From contig PVNU02003892.1 of assembly GCA_003013855.2 (NCBI GenBank), positions 2,108,001 to 2,172,000 of the forward strand: 64,000 nucleotides of DNA, in the 5' to 3' direction. Shown here in pieces: positions 35,669-46,790 of the stretch. The translations under genes and the position numbers were made by a program. This DNA comes from Liriodendron chinense. Its lineage: Eukaryota; Streptophyta; Magnoliopsida; Magnoliales; Magnoliaceae. The first letter of the stretch is position 1. Every line of letters begins with the position of its first letter. The notes below the pieces were generated by a model. That model searched no databases. It saw only the letters and a program-made list of their open reading frames with translations, and had not been told where the DNA came from.

Positions 35669-36335
35669 TGTAACACTCCAGATTTTTGTTAACTTGGGAA
35701 TTGAAAATCCTTGGGCGTTATCTTCGGTTTGTAGGTTATAGTACGTGCCTGCACGTGTGTTCACATGTATTTAGGACCAAAATGAATGTTTTTGCCTAAG
35801 AAATGATGGAATTAGTTTAGGAATTGGAAGATCACAAGGTTCAGAAGAGTTTTCCGACGATCGGTTTAACTCGGGTATGTCACTATGTCTGTAGAGACTA
35901 AGTAAAGAATCCTGAATTATGAATCTACTCGTAGATCGACATGACCATTATGAATATTTTACCAGACCTTAGTGTTTTAGCCTACTTTTGGTATTTTAAA
36001 TTTCTTGAACGGTTTAGATTTGGTAAAAACCTTCTCTTTTAAAAGGCGTTTCTTTTTTAAAATGCCAAAAGGTCGCGATTTATACTAGAATTGAAAAATT
36101 AAAATTTTTATTATTGGGATTTTGATTTTTTAGTATTTTTTATTGAATCCAAATGGGGCGTAGTTATTTCCATAAATAACTTAAAGTAAATGGAAATATA
36201 AAATTAAATATAACATTTACTTATGCATACTTTCTGTGATAAAAGATAAAATTAAATATGACATTTTGTAAATAAGTCTGACAAGTAGTTTGGACTGGGA
36301 GGGAACTCACTGTGCAAGGGAGAAACTCTGAATTT

Positions 36336-37772
36336 TGTTGAGCCATGAATATTACATATTCTAACCCCTTTCATCATCACGTTATGCATACTTTCTATGA
36401 TAAAAGACCTATCTAATACATGTTTTTGTGGTTGTAGGTATGAGAGAGAGATTTCATTGTTATGATGCTTAAAGACCTCCTTAAAACATCATTGAAGACC
36501 AAGGAAGAAGTGGAGGGAAGATGCAAGGAGAGAAAGAAGAAAAACCAACCAAGGAGAGATCCAATCGGTCATGACTGGTCGGCCACCAAGGTTGGTTGCC
36601 ACAGAAAGCTTGCTGGACTATGCACCGACTAGTCAAGACCGGTCATGACAGGTCGTTACAGTTTCATGACCGGTCAAGACTGGTCAGCCATGCACAAACA
36701 ACAAAGTGCGAAAAATTTGCACTTTCTATTTTAGAATTTCTGGTTTCTTAATGTGGCTAGGACACGTGGTGTTGCGATTTTTCTCACGTGGTGGTGATTC
36801 TAAGCTATAAAAGGACACCTACACCTTCCTCCTAAGACATCTAACAATGTGGGGAGTAAAGGAATCAGGACCTAGGACACTTCCTAGCCTCTTAGAACTA
36901 TTTCTTCTTCTTCTAGTTCTAGTTTTAGTTTTTCTTTTAATGCTTTCTTTTAGTTAATTCTCAGCTAGAGCTGAGAGGTGAATCTTCTAGTTTTTAATGA
37001 TGCTTTGATACATTGATATTGAATTATGGTTTAATGTTTGAATGATTCATTATAGTTTGAATAAAGTTGATAGTTTTAGATAATTCAGGGAGTTTGTGTG
37101 CCAAGTACATGAGTTCTTGTTGGATTTATGAGATTAATCAGATTAGTTTATGGGTTATTGATTGATGTAAGCTTTTGATTCAAGTTCCCCATGATTAAAA
37201 CAGTGGAATTTCTATTAGAACCTATGATGGATGGTCTATGAATCTTTGTAGAATCTGAGATAGGTTTGTTGCTTATTGAAGTTAGTTTAATTAGAGTTCA
37301 AATCATTGGTCGTAGTTAAGTTTAGTGACAAGATTTGATGAAAGCTATGGTTGTGAATCTTAAGTAGATTGGAAAGAGGCTTGGCCTCTACAATTGAGTG
37401 TGCCCAAGGCTTGAGATTGATTGAGGGAACCAAATCAGTAATCATCCATCTATTCCAGATTGTTTATATGCTTTGATTGTTATATCTCTCGGCTGGATAG
37501 ATATAGAACTTCGATTCCAGTTGTGCTTTAAATCGAGTCATTGGATTGAGCATGATTAAGGCTAGAAAAGGATCTTTAATGCTCTAGTCTCTTTAATTCT
37601 CAGATTTTTTTGTTTAATGCTTTTACTTAGTTTTTAAAACTGATTTCATAAACCTTCTTAGATTTTAGTTATTAGAATAGTTTGAATTATTTGTCTCTTT
37701 CCCTATGGATCGACCTCGGTTTTACCGAGAATTATTACTACATCCCAACCTTGCACTTGAGGCAAGCGAACA
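36336..37772 (+). mobile_element. Athila-type solo LTR, 1437 bp, TSD AATTT
   Basis: Starts TGTTGAGCCATGAATATTACAT and ends GCACTTGAGGCAAGCGAACA, as in the other Athila-type LTRs here. Flanked by AATTT at 36331-36335 and 37773-37777, with no internal region. TATA box TATAAAAG at 36805-36812. U3 carries CGGTCATGACTGGTCGG, AAGACCGGTCATGACAGGTCG and CATGACCGGTCAAGACTGGTC at 36565-36695. Confidence 0.93.
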
Positions 37773-37947
37773 AATTTTCAGAAGGAGTGGACTAGGGGGA
37801 ACCGACCAATCAGATTGGCAGCCGGCCGACCTGATTGACAACTGGTCGATCGGTTTCTGCTGCCCACTTAGGTCAGAAACGGATGGACAGTGCGATCCGG
37901 CCGACCGGATCTAGGACCGACTGACCGGATCCAACAGACTATAAGTG

Positions 37948-37952
37948 TTTTT

Positions 37953-37983
<31 letters not shown>

Positions 37984-37990
37984 GGGGGGG
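37948..37990. repeat. T15 followed by G28 homopolymer
   Basis: Fifteen T followed directly by 28 G inside the long chromovirus-like LTR. Lengths in such runs are prone to sequencing and assembly error. Confidence 0.8.
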
Positions 37991-40597
37991 AGGGTGTTTC
38001 AAACCCCCATTCTCACTCTCTCACTCTCATTTTTATCCTCCACCTTCTTCTCCCCGTAGCTCCCAAGCATCCCTAGACTCCCTCCATCATTCTCAAGTCT
38101 CATTTCTTCCTCAAATCCTCCACCATGCCATGGAAATCTCAAAATTTCAAGCTCTTTCCGGCCTCCATCTCCATTCTCGAGTCTCTTTGCCAAGATCCAT
38201 CGGTCGTGGGTTGGAATCTTCACCCCCTTGTTAGGTAAGAGGTTCCTTACCTCTTCTTTTCATCCTCTTTCATTTTCTATCTTTTTATGCCATTAGGGTT
38301 GGAAACCCTCATTTGATTCGTTGAAACCCTAACCTAGGGTTTGCTCATGTTAGGGCTCGGGGCCCCGGCTATCATATTGGTGTAGCTCGTGCGTTGTGGA
38401 AGCCGTGATCGGGCAATGCCCCATGTGGATGTCGTCATGCTCCAACTCCGGCCCGATTCACCGAATTGATTTGGGGTTTTCCCAAATCCAAGTTACATGA
38501 ATCCTAAACCCTAATTTGGCATTTAATTAGAGTAAATCCTTAGTGATTAACGCTAAATTTGTGATTTATCATAGGTAATTGAGGTTTTTCTCCAATTTTC
38601 GGTGTTCAGGCCGCCTCCAAAACGTGAAATTTCAACTGCAAGGTGAAGATCTACTCAAGATTTTCTCAATAATTTCTTTAATTTATGTCTGTTGAATTAT
38701 GTTGAATCTTATTTCATTTATAAATGATAAAATTATTTGAATATTATAATTTAGTTGTAAATTATCGATATGTGTATAATATGTTTAATGAAATGCCACT
38801 ATCATTGTTTGGTTGATAACATGTTTGATGAAATGCCTTTGTAAATGTTTTGGATGATAACATGCAATGCTTGGGTTATATGTAGTGCCCTGTGTCATTC
38901 GGGCTATGTCATCCGGATCATTTGGATTGGTTTGGCCAGGCATTCTACCATACTATGTAATAATGTTTTATACCTCTATGTGGTTGATGTGCTTGTTGCG
39001 GTCGATTAAGAATTGTTTGGATTAAGCCCTGACAATCATTTGACTAATGTACTGCCTACCATTCGATTGACAGTCATGAGCTTATTCGATCAACTAAGAT
39101 GGAACACGGTCGACCGATAGGGACCACTATCGGTTTGTCACGGTCCACTTGGTTCGACCGAATAAGTTCCATTCAGAGTTAATCATTCTTGTGTTCTATT
39201 GTTGACTCACGCTCTATTGAATCTAGAATATCGATATTACCATTGTAAATAGTCCACTTAAAATTATGATGTGACACGATCCACCAAGTATCATGAGCCA
39301 GGCATGGTAGTATGAAACGTTGTGTTTGAATTGTCGGCCTACACTAGGGTGATGAGCCTTCCCGTAGTGACCAGTGAGCATTGAAAGAGGTGATATATCG
39401 TTATTCAAATGACCCTTGTCACAAATGTGACCCTGGCCGATGTTAGCGTGCCTGTGCACCATTCGAATGACCCGGGCGTGCATTGGTTTAATTCTGATTA
39501 ACACGCTCGCACCTCTAAATGAATTAATCATATTTGATATTTGGATAATGAGCATTTCCGTTTGAATTGGGTATGGCTGACGAGTCACGGCCAGATCATG
39601 CTTTCATGGTAGGATAACTCAACCTTAAATCGAGGGGTTACTGACGATGATTGGCGACGCACCGTAGGGAGCCAGATGATCCCAATTAGACTTTACGATA
39701 CGATGTTGGTATTCTGGCTTCACCAATTTGCTAAATGAATTGGATTAATAAGTACTTAAAGAAATCATGCAGACATGACATTGCATTTGAGGGGGACTCG
39801 TGTGGCCTGATTGCTTGATGTGGTGCCAGTGCTACCTTGAGCACCTCATGTGTTTTCCCTATATCCTTTGAGCTGGTGTACTCGGTTACGACCTGCTTTG
39901 ACAGGTGGACTTTCGCTACACAGTTGGTTGGGTCAGGGCTTTACCCGGGACATACATTGTGTATGAAATCATGACATCCATGCAATAAATCAATTAGATT
40001 AGGAGACTGGTCACTTAGTTATGCTATCATTGCCTGCGCATCTTTATGTTGATAACATGTGTAACTTGTTTAGTGTCTGTGTGTTAGACTTAACGTGTTT
40101 AATATGTAATTGTCGTGAGCATGTTTATAATTAAATTGCCCCAAGTATATTCTTGGGAATATTTCTTCACTATGTTGGTGTTTAATACCTTCCATTTGAC
40201 ATATATAAATGATTCTAGTATAGAACTGGATGATGGTGTATTCAGAGTGCTTCTGTAGCCTTATAGCATTGTCCCTGTGGTAGTGTACTTTCCTTCCTTT
40301 TACTTTTATTACGATTCGTATAATTCTCATATGGGCTTACACTGTGATTGAACTATACCATTTTAGGTGTTAGCCTTTATTTTCGGATTTTGTTATTTCC
40401 ACCTTGCTTTGATCCACTAATTGAAATGCATTACTCTGATTGTTTGTGAATAGAATGAATGTAAATCTGATTGAGGACACATGTGGGAGCTTTTTCCTAC
40501 GTGTGACTTTCTTACGAGAGTATTTTAATGAGTTAACACCCGAAAACTTGCGATCAGAGTCTCTGTACTTGGATGCCAAAATTTTGGGGCGTTACAA

Positions 40598-40610
40598 TTG
40601 GTATCAGAGC
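40598..40610 (+). other. Primer-binding site, initiator tRNA-Met type
   Basis: TTGGTATCAGAGC two bases after the 5' LTR end; the 12-base core is a perfect complement of the initiator tRNA-Met 3' end. Confidence 0.85.
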
Positions 40611-41791
40611 GGAGTATTAAGATAACCAGGACCTTGAAAATGAGGATTATACAAGTCACAATAATGGAAAGTTGAGATGTTTAATACTTGTGTCTAGGAC
40701 TTACGATAGATGCTCCTAGGAGTTGTCACTCACCCTTAGGAGTGGTCACTTACACTTAGGCTTCTAGTGGATTGAATTCAAGGTCCTACTAACCTGTTCC
40801 TTAGAACCATTTCCCTTAGGTCTTGTTATAATCGGGAACACGGAGTGGTGGAAGTACAAATGAGCGAAGTATTCGCAGTTTAATCCAAGTTCTAAATCCT
40901 GGTAGTTATTAATGGACTCACTGCTTGACAGAACAGCAGACCGAATTTCACTAGGATTAAGAAATGATACGACGATCTTTTTGCCTTGCCAGGCAGAAAA
41001 TCGATGTATCCGGCTCAAACCTACTATAACCGTCCTTCCGTGCTAACTCGACCACTAGTAATCAAAGACTTGTCACTCACCCTTAGGAGTTGTTGAAGAT
41101 AGTTGGTAGAGGCTTTAGGTCCAAGGAAAGTTCCTCTAATAGTCATAGAGAAAGATCATTATCATTATCTAGTGAAGGATTTGAAGTTAAGGAAGTTGGC
41201 CACCATACACTAATCGAGATCTTGATTTACTTGAAAGGGCAAATGGAGACGGTAATGGACGAGAGGGTGTGTCATTTAATACATTAAATGGGAAAGGATC
41301 ACCACCATTGCCTAGTATAGGAAGTGAAGTCGACAAGGCAGGCCATCATCTGCAGATTAAATAGCTTGAGTCGCAAAGAGAAACCACAAACAGTGTGGTA
41401 TCACAACTAAGGAAATGTTTCCAATCTGGCGAACAAAGGCATTGGATGAAAGGGGGTAGTCGATCCCGTTCGTTGATTTGTTTCAAGTGCGGGAAGTTTG
41501 GGCACTCCACGAACGACTACACCAACTAAACAAATATGGTTACCCGATTCAAATGGAAATTGTTTTTAAGGGGGTAAAATATTACGAATCCAGTCTACTT
41601 AGGTTCACATCTACTTGATTAGAGTGTTGCAGAAGGAGCGCAGTGATCCTATATCTCACAGGCCCATGTTCGAAACATAGGGGTTAGATAACTAAAGTAG
41701 GCCTAACAACGTGGCACAAGTCAATTTTAGGAGTCGGTTCGTTGAATACGAACCTATTAGAAGTCTTAGATAATTTCGGGGGCGAAATTGT
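40611..41791 (+). pseudogene. Chromovirus-like internal remnant with gag zinc knuckle
   Basis: About 1.2 kb between primer site and poly-purine tract. Around 41420-41525 a gag tail can be read (QSGEQRHWMKGGSRSRSLICFKCGKFGHSTNDY), a CCHC knuckle whose last Cys is now Tyr, followed by a stop. No protease, RT or integrase is present. The element depends on others for mobility or is a deletion derivative. Confidence 0.6.
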
Positions 41792-41808
41792 TTTTAAGGG
41801 GGGTAGAT
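41792..41808 (+). other. Chromovirus-like poly-purine tract
   Basis: TTTTTAAGGGGGGTAGAT immediately before the 3' LTR start at 41809. Confidence 0.75.
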
Positions 41809-41975
41809 TGTAACGCCCCAGATTTTTACTAACTTGAGAATTGAAAGTCCTTGGGCGTTACCTTCGGTTTGTTGGTTATAGTATGTGCCCGCACGTGTCT
41901 TCGCGTGTGTTTGGGACCAAAATGAATATTTTTACCAAAGAAATGATGGAATTAGTTTAGAAGTTATAAGATCAC
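41809..41975 (+). repeat. Truncated chromovirus-like 3' LTR
   Basis: Homologous to 35669-35840 and then stops abruptly near AAGATCAC. The next base is Tat-1 protease sequence. The missing remainder (about 3.3 kb) and the missing Tat-1 RT can be explained by one deletion. Confidence 0.85.
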
Positions 41976-43901
41976 TCTCCACAGTGAATCCAAGCAGAGG
42001 AGTTTGTAGGGCTAGGAGGCGGGATCTGTCGATGCTCTCCTACTTGAAGGCTGAGGCATAGAGGATATCGACCGAGCAGCCGGTGTTAACCAACATTCTG
42101 AACATCTTGTGGTTTGCGACCGTCATCATAACGACCATCGCATCTTCATGGGGGTGGACCAGCCACCTTGTGTCCTCCTCAGTGAACGTGATGGGGTAGG
42201 AATCTATGCGGGGCTCTTTTTTAGATTAACCAGTGAGGTTGATGCGAAGTACCCTGTCATCAAACTGGGCACTCCGTGCATGAGCCCGGTGCGCTCAGTT
42301 GGAGTCTCCCCCTCTGGTAGGTCCTCTGAAGATGGTTTAGATATCCCCTACCGGCTCGTTGTTAATATGTTCTTCTTGTCCTTCATGTTGAGGGGGTGAC
42401 CTATTATCCTGGCGTTGGTTGACTTATTCGTGTAGAAATTCCTTTTGGATGAGGGACTTAATTTGCTGCTTTAGATCGAAGAAGTCTGTGGTGTTGTGGC
42501 TGTGATCCTTGTGGAAGAGGTAATACTTTGACTTATACTTCTTCTCAGGATCCGTTCTCAACTTGCTTGGGTACTTCAGGTACCTTTTCTACTTTATTTT
42601 CATAAGCACTTGCTCAACGGGTTTTTTCAGGGGAGTGTATCGTTTAAATCGGCTTGTAGATGCCTGGGGTGGTCGGGAGGTACCACCTCTGTTGTTGTCT
42701 CTTCTTAGCTTGGGGTCCGAGCTGGACCCTTCCATGGATTCCTTTCATTTCTTATCTTTGGCCAAGCTGCTCTCACCTTGCTGGGCATTGACGAGGTCTT
42801 CAGTGTTGGAGTATTTTTTAGTCTTGTTTAAGAGGTCTGACAAGGTCCTTGGTGGATTCTTACCAAGTGATTAGAGGAACTTCTCCGGCCTCAATTTGCC
42901 CATGAGGGTTGCGAGGGCTATCTTGTCGGTGTAGTTCTCCACCTGGACGACTTCGGTGTTAAATTGCACCAAGTAGTCCCTCAAAGACTCGTCGCTCCTC
43001 TGTTTCACCATGAGGAGGTGAGTCATTGGCTTCCGCACGCCCTTGCCATCGATAAACTATGTGGCGAAGGCTCTGCTCAGTTGTTTAAACGAGGTGATGG
43101 ACTTTGGCTTCAAGTTCGGAAGCACATCTGGGTTGCATTAGAAAGTGTTAAGGGGAACACCCTGCACATGATGGGCCCATTAGTACAGTGTAGCTCCATC
43201 CAGGATCTGAAGTTTTCTAGGTGTTTGGCGGGGTTGCCTACACCCGAGTAGGACTTTATGTTGGGCATCTTGAACCCTAGGGGCAACTGCTGTGCCATGA
43301 TGTCATCTGTGAACGATGGCTCAGTTTGCTCTAGGGGGGCGTCAATGGACACCAGGGTTTTAGCTCGGTAGGCTTGCTGGATATTTCCGAGTTGGCCCTG
43401 GAGCTCCTCCTCCAAGGGGACTCCACTCTCTGCCATTTGTTCTGAGGCCTTTCCCTTTCGAGCTTAATGCCTTACGTTGAGCATGTGGCACAAGTTAGTC
43501 TTGTTGAGTTTTTCAGTTGTTCGAATAGGAGCCGCTCGGCTCGCTTGATCATCGTCATCTAGAGGTTATTCCTAGTTCCGCCCTTGAAGTGATCGTTTAG
43601 GGTGGTTGGTATGGGGTGGCTTGGGTGCTGTCCCTACCGGGTTGCTTGGTAGAAGACTTGTCTGTCCCATTACGGTCGCAATGAGAGTCATTTGTTCTGT
43701 TAGAGCGCCAGTTTGCTCCTCAATAGAAGCAATTTGGGTTTTCTTGTTCTGTGACCTTTGCTGGCTTGAGGTCATCGAAAGTCATGGTGAATCTGGTGGA
43801 GGGTCATGCTGGGTCGGTGTCCAATGAACCTGTCCATCGCCGGGCAGGTCCTGGTGGGAGGTTTCGACCGCGACACACCCCTTCTTTCCTTTTTTTGCCA
43901 T
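41976..43901 (-). pseudogene. Tat-1 gag and protease remnant
   Basis: Gag start at 43901-43899 (MAKKGKKGCVAVETSHQDL) follows a leader on the minus strand. The gag core is readable at 43436-43110 (LPLGFKMPNIKSYSGVGNPAKHLENFRSWMELH), the typical plant gypsy gag N-terminal region. Gag continues with breaks to about 42400. Protease follows at 42130-42000 with MLVNTGCSVDILYASAF, in which the catalytic Asp of DTG is changed to Asn. Several stops are present. The same protease text occurs at the left window edge, confirming the same lineage. Confidence 0.85.
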
Positions 43902-44640
43902 GATGGTGGATTAGAGAAGAACTGGTTGTAGATGTGTTAGAACTAGAAAATGAATACGATTACATTTTCTTGAAATGTGGCGTTTTGTTGCTCTGGGGTT
44001 CTGAATAATGGAAACATTCGTAGACAATCACAAAACATTCATAAAAGTACACAAGGAGAGATATCGCAAGGCGAATTTTATTCCAGAGATTCTGAGATCT
44101 TGTATATTCCAGGCCGTGATCTGGCACGAGCCCTTAATTACATCGAATGATCGATGACCCTTGATTAAAAGGCAAAAGACTAGTCAGCAGGGACTATGGT
44201 CTTAGAGTTTGTGGTCATAGAGACCTGTATCTGTTTTGTTATGGACTGAACCATCTTTGTATTAGCCAGATGTCTATGTCCCATGTTTTGGCCGGAGATC
44301 CGGGCTGAGACTATCAGGGTTTATGACTGAGAAGGACGACTCTGGGCCTGCGCCTGTCAATGTATGGACAGGTGACCTCGGGAAGTCCACTCTGCAGTTG
44401 TGTATACCTGCGTAGCCCAACCGACGGATGCCGTTTTTAATGGGTAGGGCATCGACTGTTGTGTTGTGGCAGTTCATAACAATTGTCTTGTAGTGAATTG
44501 AAACTCTTTAGTATGGTTTATCGTGATAACCATAGTCCCGTTTGTCTAGCTTTCGGCTCAAATTGGGTCACATCTTTACAGTAGATATAAATAATGACAT
44601 GTTCGCATAGTCCTGGATGTTGGCGACGTCCCTTTCGAGA
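43902..44640. other. Tat-1 leader / unresolved LTR border
   Basis: Lies between the Tat-1 gag start and the repeat-rich Tat-2 LTR. It should hold the Tat-1 5' leader, primer site and perhaps LTR, but I could not find a convincing primer site or a copy of the 25.3-kb LTR candidate. No gene seen. Confidence 0.4.
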
Positions 44641-45258
44641 AGATGTTTCGTTCATCGTGTCGAATCAGATAGAACTTTAAAGATGTGCAATTCTACTCAT
44701 TTAGAGGTCCTGGAACATCTATTCGACCATTCCGTTGCATCCGGAACGCTCGAAATACCCAAGATAGGCTCAAACGGCACTTGAAAACACTTAAAATTGA
44801 GCCCGATGCGCTCCTGAACATATTCCGGAATTGGCTGATTTTTCGGGTGCGTGGGAGTCCAACGCACCCTGAAAATACATATCTGATTTATATTGATTTT
44901 ATGGACGCGTGGGGTAATTTTCAGGTGCGTTGGGGTCCAATGCACCCCAAAAATACAAATCCGCATTTTGCTGATTTTTCGGGTGCGTCGGACCATTTTC
45001 GGGTGCGTTGAGGTACAATGCACCCTGAAAATACATGTCCGCTTTTTGTTCGGTTTTTTGGATGCGTCGACCTATTTTTAGGTGCGCAATCGTACTTATG
45101 ATCTTTTATGATTCGGACCTGCGGTGGTGTTGGCCGGTGTGACCTTCCGGTGGAAGATACAGGCGATCGGAAAAGAATTCCGGTCGCCGGGAAAGTTTTT
45201 CGGCTGTCGGAAAGGGATTCCGGCGAGGGTTTCCGGCGGCAAAATTCAGATACTCAGG

Positions 45259-45264
<6 letters not shown>

Positions 45265-45298
<34 letters not shown>
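45265..45298. repeat. (TC)n microsatellite
   Basis: About 34 bp of TC repeats; on the minus strand a (GA)n tract about 30 bp downstream of the LTR TATA box. Confidence 0.95.
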
Positions 45299-45301
<3 letters not shown>

Positions 45302-45327
45302 ATTTGTACAAATGAATAGTGGGGGGG

Positions 45328-45335
45328 TATTTATA
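45328..45335 (-). promoter_or_regulatory. Tat-2 LTR TATA box (minus strand)
   Basis: TATAAATA on the minus strand followed by a C-run. It would drive the genomic RNA promoter of the LTR toward lower coordinates. Confidence 0.6.
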
Positions 45336-46051
45336 CCCGAGAATACCGGACAACAACCAATGAGGACCTGCCACGTATGACGCACCCAAAAAATACCTTG
45401 ACGCACCCTTAAACGGACGCGTGGGGACTCTGACGCACCCCGAAATGAGATTTTGAGATGTGCTGATTTTATGGGTGCGTCGGACTATTTTCGGGTGCGT
45501 TGAGGTACAATGCATCCAAAAAATGCCACGCTGGTCATTCGTGATTTTATGGGTGCGTCGGACAATTTTAGGGTGCGTTGGAGTACAATGCACCCCGAAA
45601 TTGCTGTTACGTATTTCCTGAATTTACGGACGCGTCGGAGGTATTTTTTGGATGTGTCAAGCTATTTTTCGGATGCGTCAGAGGTGAAATACATCCTAAA
45701 CCACTTGTTGAATTTTCATGAATTTAAGGGTGCGTCAAGCTGAATAATTGGGTGCGCTTGACGTACTCGTGTTTTGCAAATTTGGGTTTTGCAAAACGGA
45801 GGGCCTGTGGGGCCCGTTTCCTGGTGAATCACCATGCACTGCTTATCATTATTCATGAAGGATGGCCCCGCTTGATTCTGGTCGGTTTCGATCACGGTGA
45901 TCCGTGGGGTCCACCGGAGAAAATGGCTAAGTACTGGATCCTTTGCAAAGCTGGGTATTTTGGGTGCGTCGGGTAGTGTTTCGTGGAATTTTCTCGAAGC
46001 ACGTGCCCAGTCGACTTGTTTTAGAGGGTACTGACTTTTGGGACCCCAACA

Positions 46052-46062
46052 GATGCCCCTCC
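46052..46062 (-). other. Candidate Tat-2 poly-purine tract
   Basis: GGAGGGGCATC on the minus strand directly before TGTTGGGG, the putative 3' LTR start. Confidence 0.5.
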
Positions 46063-46122
46063 GGTGCGTTGCGATGGACTTACAGCCGTTTATCGCGACG
46101 CATCGGATTCCTGGGTCCGTAC

Positions 46123-46130
46123 TATAAATA
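46123..46130 (+). promoter_or_regulatory. TATA box of the Tat-2 antisense PMD module
   Basis: TATAAATA in GTACTATAAATAGG, 72 bp outside the LTR end, pointing right. The leader that follows (TTCACTTCATT, TTCGC, GCTCTGCCG) matches the leader after the Tat-1 TATA box at 26222. Confidence 0.65.
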
Positions 46131-46192
46131 GGTAAGATATCGTCATTTCACTTCATTCTTCGCTTTTCACTGTTCATTTGCTCTGCCGTCGA

Positions 46193-46790
46193 CGCACCCA
46201 AATATTCGCCAACGCACCCATTTAATACCGCCAGCGCACCCAAAAAAGGTCTAGCGCACCCCTTTATTCCAACTACCTCGATTTTTTGGGTGCGTCTGCT
46301 AAGGACTTGGTGAAAATCTCATCTTAAGGGTGCGTTGAGCACAATGCACCCAAGTATTCAAACTTGGCGAAAATCTCGATTTTAAGGGTGCGTTGCACTC
46401 AGCGCACCCAAGTATTCGAACATGGCTGAATTTTGAGATTTTTAAGGGTGCGTTGAGTTCAACGCACCCCTCGTCACAAGTTGGTAGAACCCTTGAATCT
46501 TTTAAGGGTGCGTTGGGTCTGACGCACCCAAATATTTGTGACTTGGTGAAAATGATTAAATTCCGAGGTGCGTTGGACGTGACGCACCTAAGTATTGAAC
46601 TTAGAGGGATCATAGCATTTTTAGGGTGCGTTGGGTCCGACGCACCCATATATTCAGTCAAGACATTTTGGGCATTTCGGGGTGCGTTGGGCCTGACGCA
46701 CCCAGTTTTCAATACTTGGAATTTTTTACAAAACTTGAACTATTTTTAGGGGTGGGTAGGATCCAACGCACCCAATTTCCCGGATTTGGA
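46193..46790. repeat. Array of short palindromes (hairpins), period about 58-60 bp
   Basis: Four half-units (ACGCACCCA-type words) at 46193-46265, then eight palindromes starting near 46328, 46386, 46446, 46506, 46566, 46624, 46680 and 46750. Typical unit: GGGTGCGTT, a 6-8 base loop, AACGCACCC, then an A/T-rich linker. The unit at 46566 reads AGGTGCGT...ACGCACCT, so both arms changed together; others show only G-T wobble changes. It lies in the leader region of the antisense module, between its TATA box and first ATG. Confidence 0.9.

Larger units (their letters stand above)
35669..40596 (+). repeat. Chromovirus-like 5' LTR (interrupted)
   Basis: The start TGTAACACTCCAGATTTTTG matches the 3' copy at 41809 (TGTAACGCCCCAGATTTTTA) over about 165 bp, and the end GGGGCGTTACA abuts the primer site. 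It contains an Athila-type solo LTR, a T15G28 run and GACCGG-type palindromic words (37800-37930). The frame at 37890-38234 is made by the homopolymer run and is not supported. Confidence 0.8.
35669..41975 (+). mobile_element. Chromovirus-like gypsy element with about 3.5-kb LTR, internal region gutted, 3' LTR truncated
   Basis: 5' LTR 35669-40596 (TGTAACACTCCAG to GGGGCGTTACA), of which 36336-37777 is a later insertion, so the LTR itself is about 3.49 kb. An initiator-Met primer site follows (40598-40610). The internal region is only about 1.2 kb and has a gag zinc-knuckle remnant but no pol. A poly-purine tract precedes the 3' LTR (41809 on), of which only about 167 bp remain. Long LTRs starting TGTAACRCCCCAG with this PBS fit Tekay/Del-type chromoviruses (from family knowledge). 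It is inserted in Tat-1 pol. Confidence 0.8.
44640..46051 (-). repeat. Candidate Tat-2 3' LTR (left edge approximate)
   Basis: The right boundary is at 46051, where the minus strand reads TGTTGGGGTCCC, preceded by a purine tract. A minus-strand TATA box lies at 45328-45335 with a (GA)n leader after it (45265-45298). The sequence is full of GGGTGCGT / ACGCACCC palindromes on both sides of the TATA box. The left boundary and TSD were not located. Confidence 0.5.

Noticed and set aside
37890..38234. 114-codon frame in the chromovirus-like LTR
   Set aside because: Runs through the T15G28 tract (poly-Gly) and has no domain; the LTR is non-coding.
44640..45110. Opposed 108-codon frames near 44.69-45.02 kb
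   Set aside because: Complementary frames through the palindromic LTR repeats; not proteins.
46299..46749. Open frames of 118 and 137 codons on opposite strands
   Set aside because: Both are created by the near-60-bp hairpin repeat (a multiple of three), with repeated GALGLTHP-like or GCVRPNAP-like peptides and no independent evidence of coding.
46193..46790. Regular palindromic repeat array resembling a CRISPR array
   Set aside because: Eukaryotic retrotransposon context, linkers are related to each other rather than unique, no cas genes, and the same motif is scattered in the LTR.
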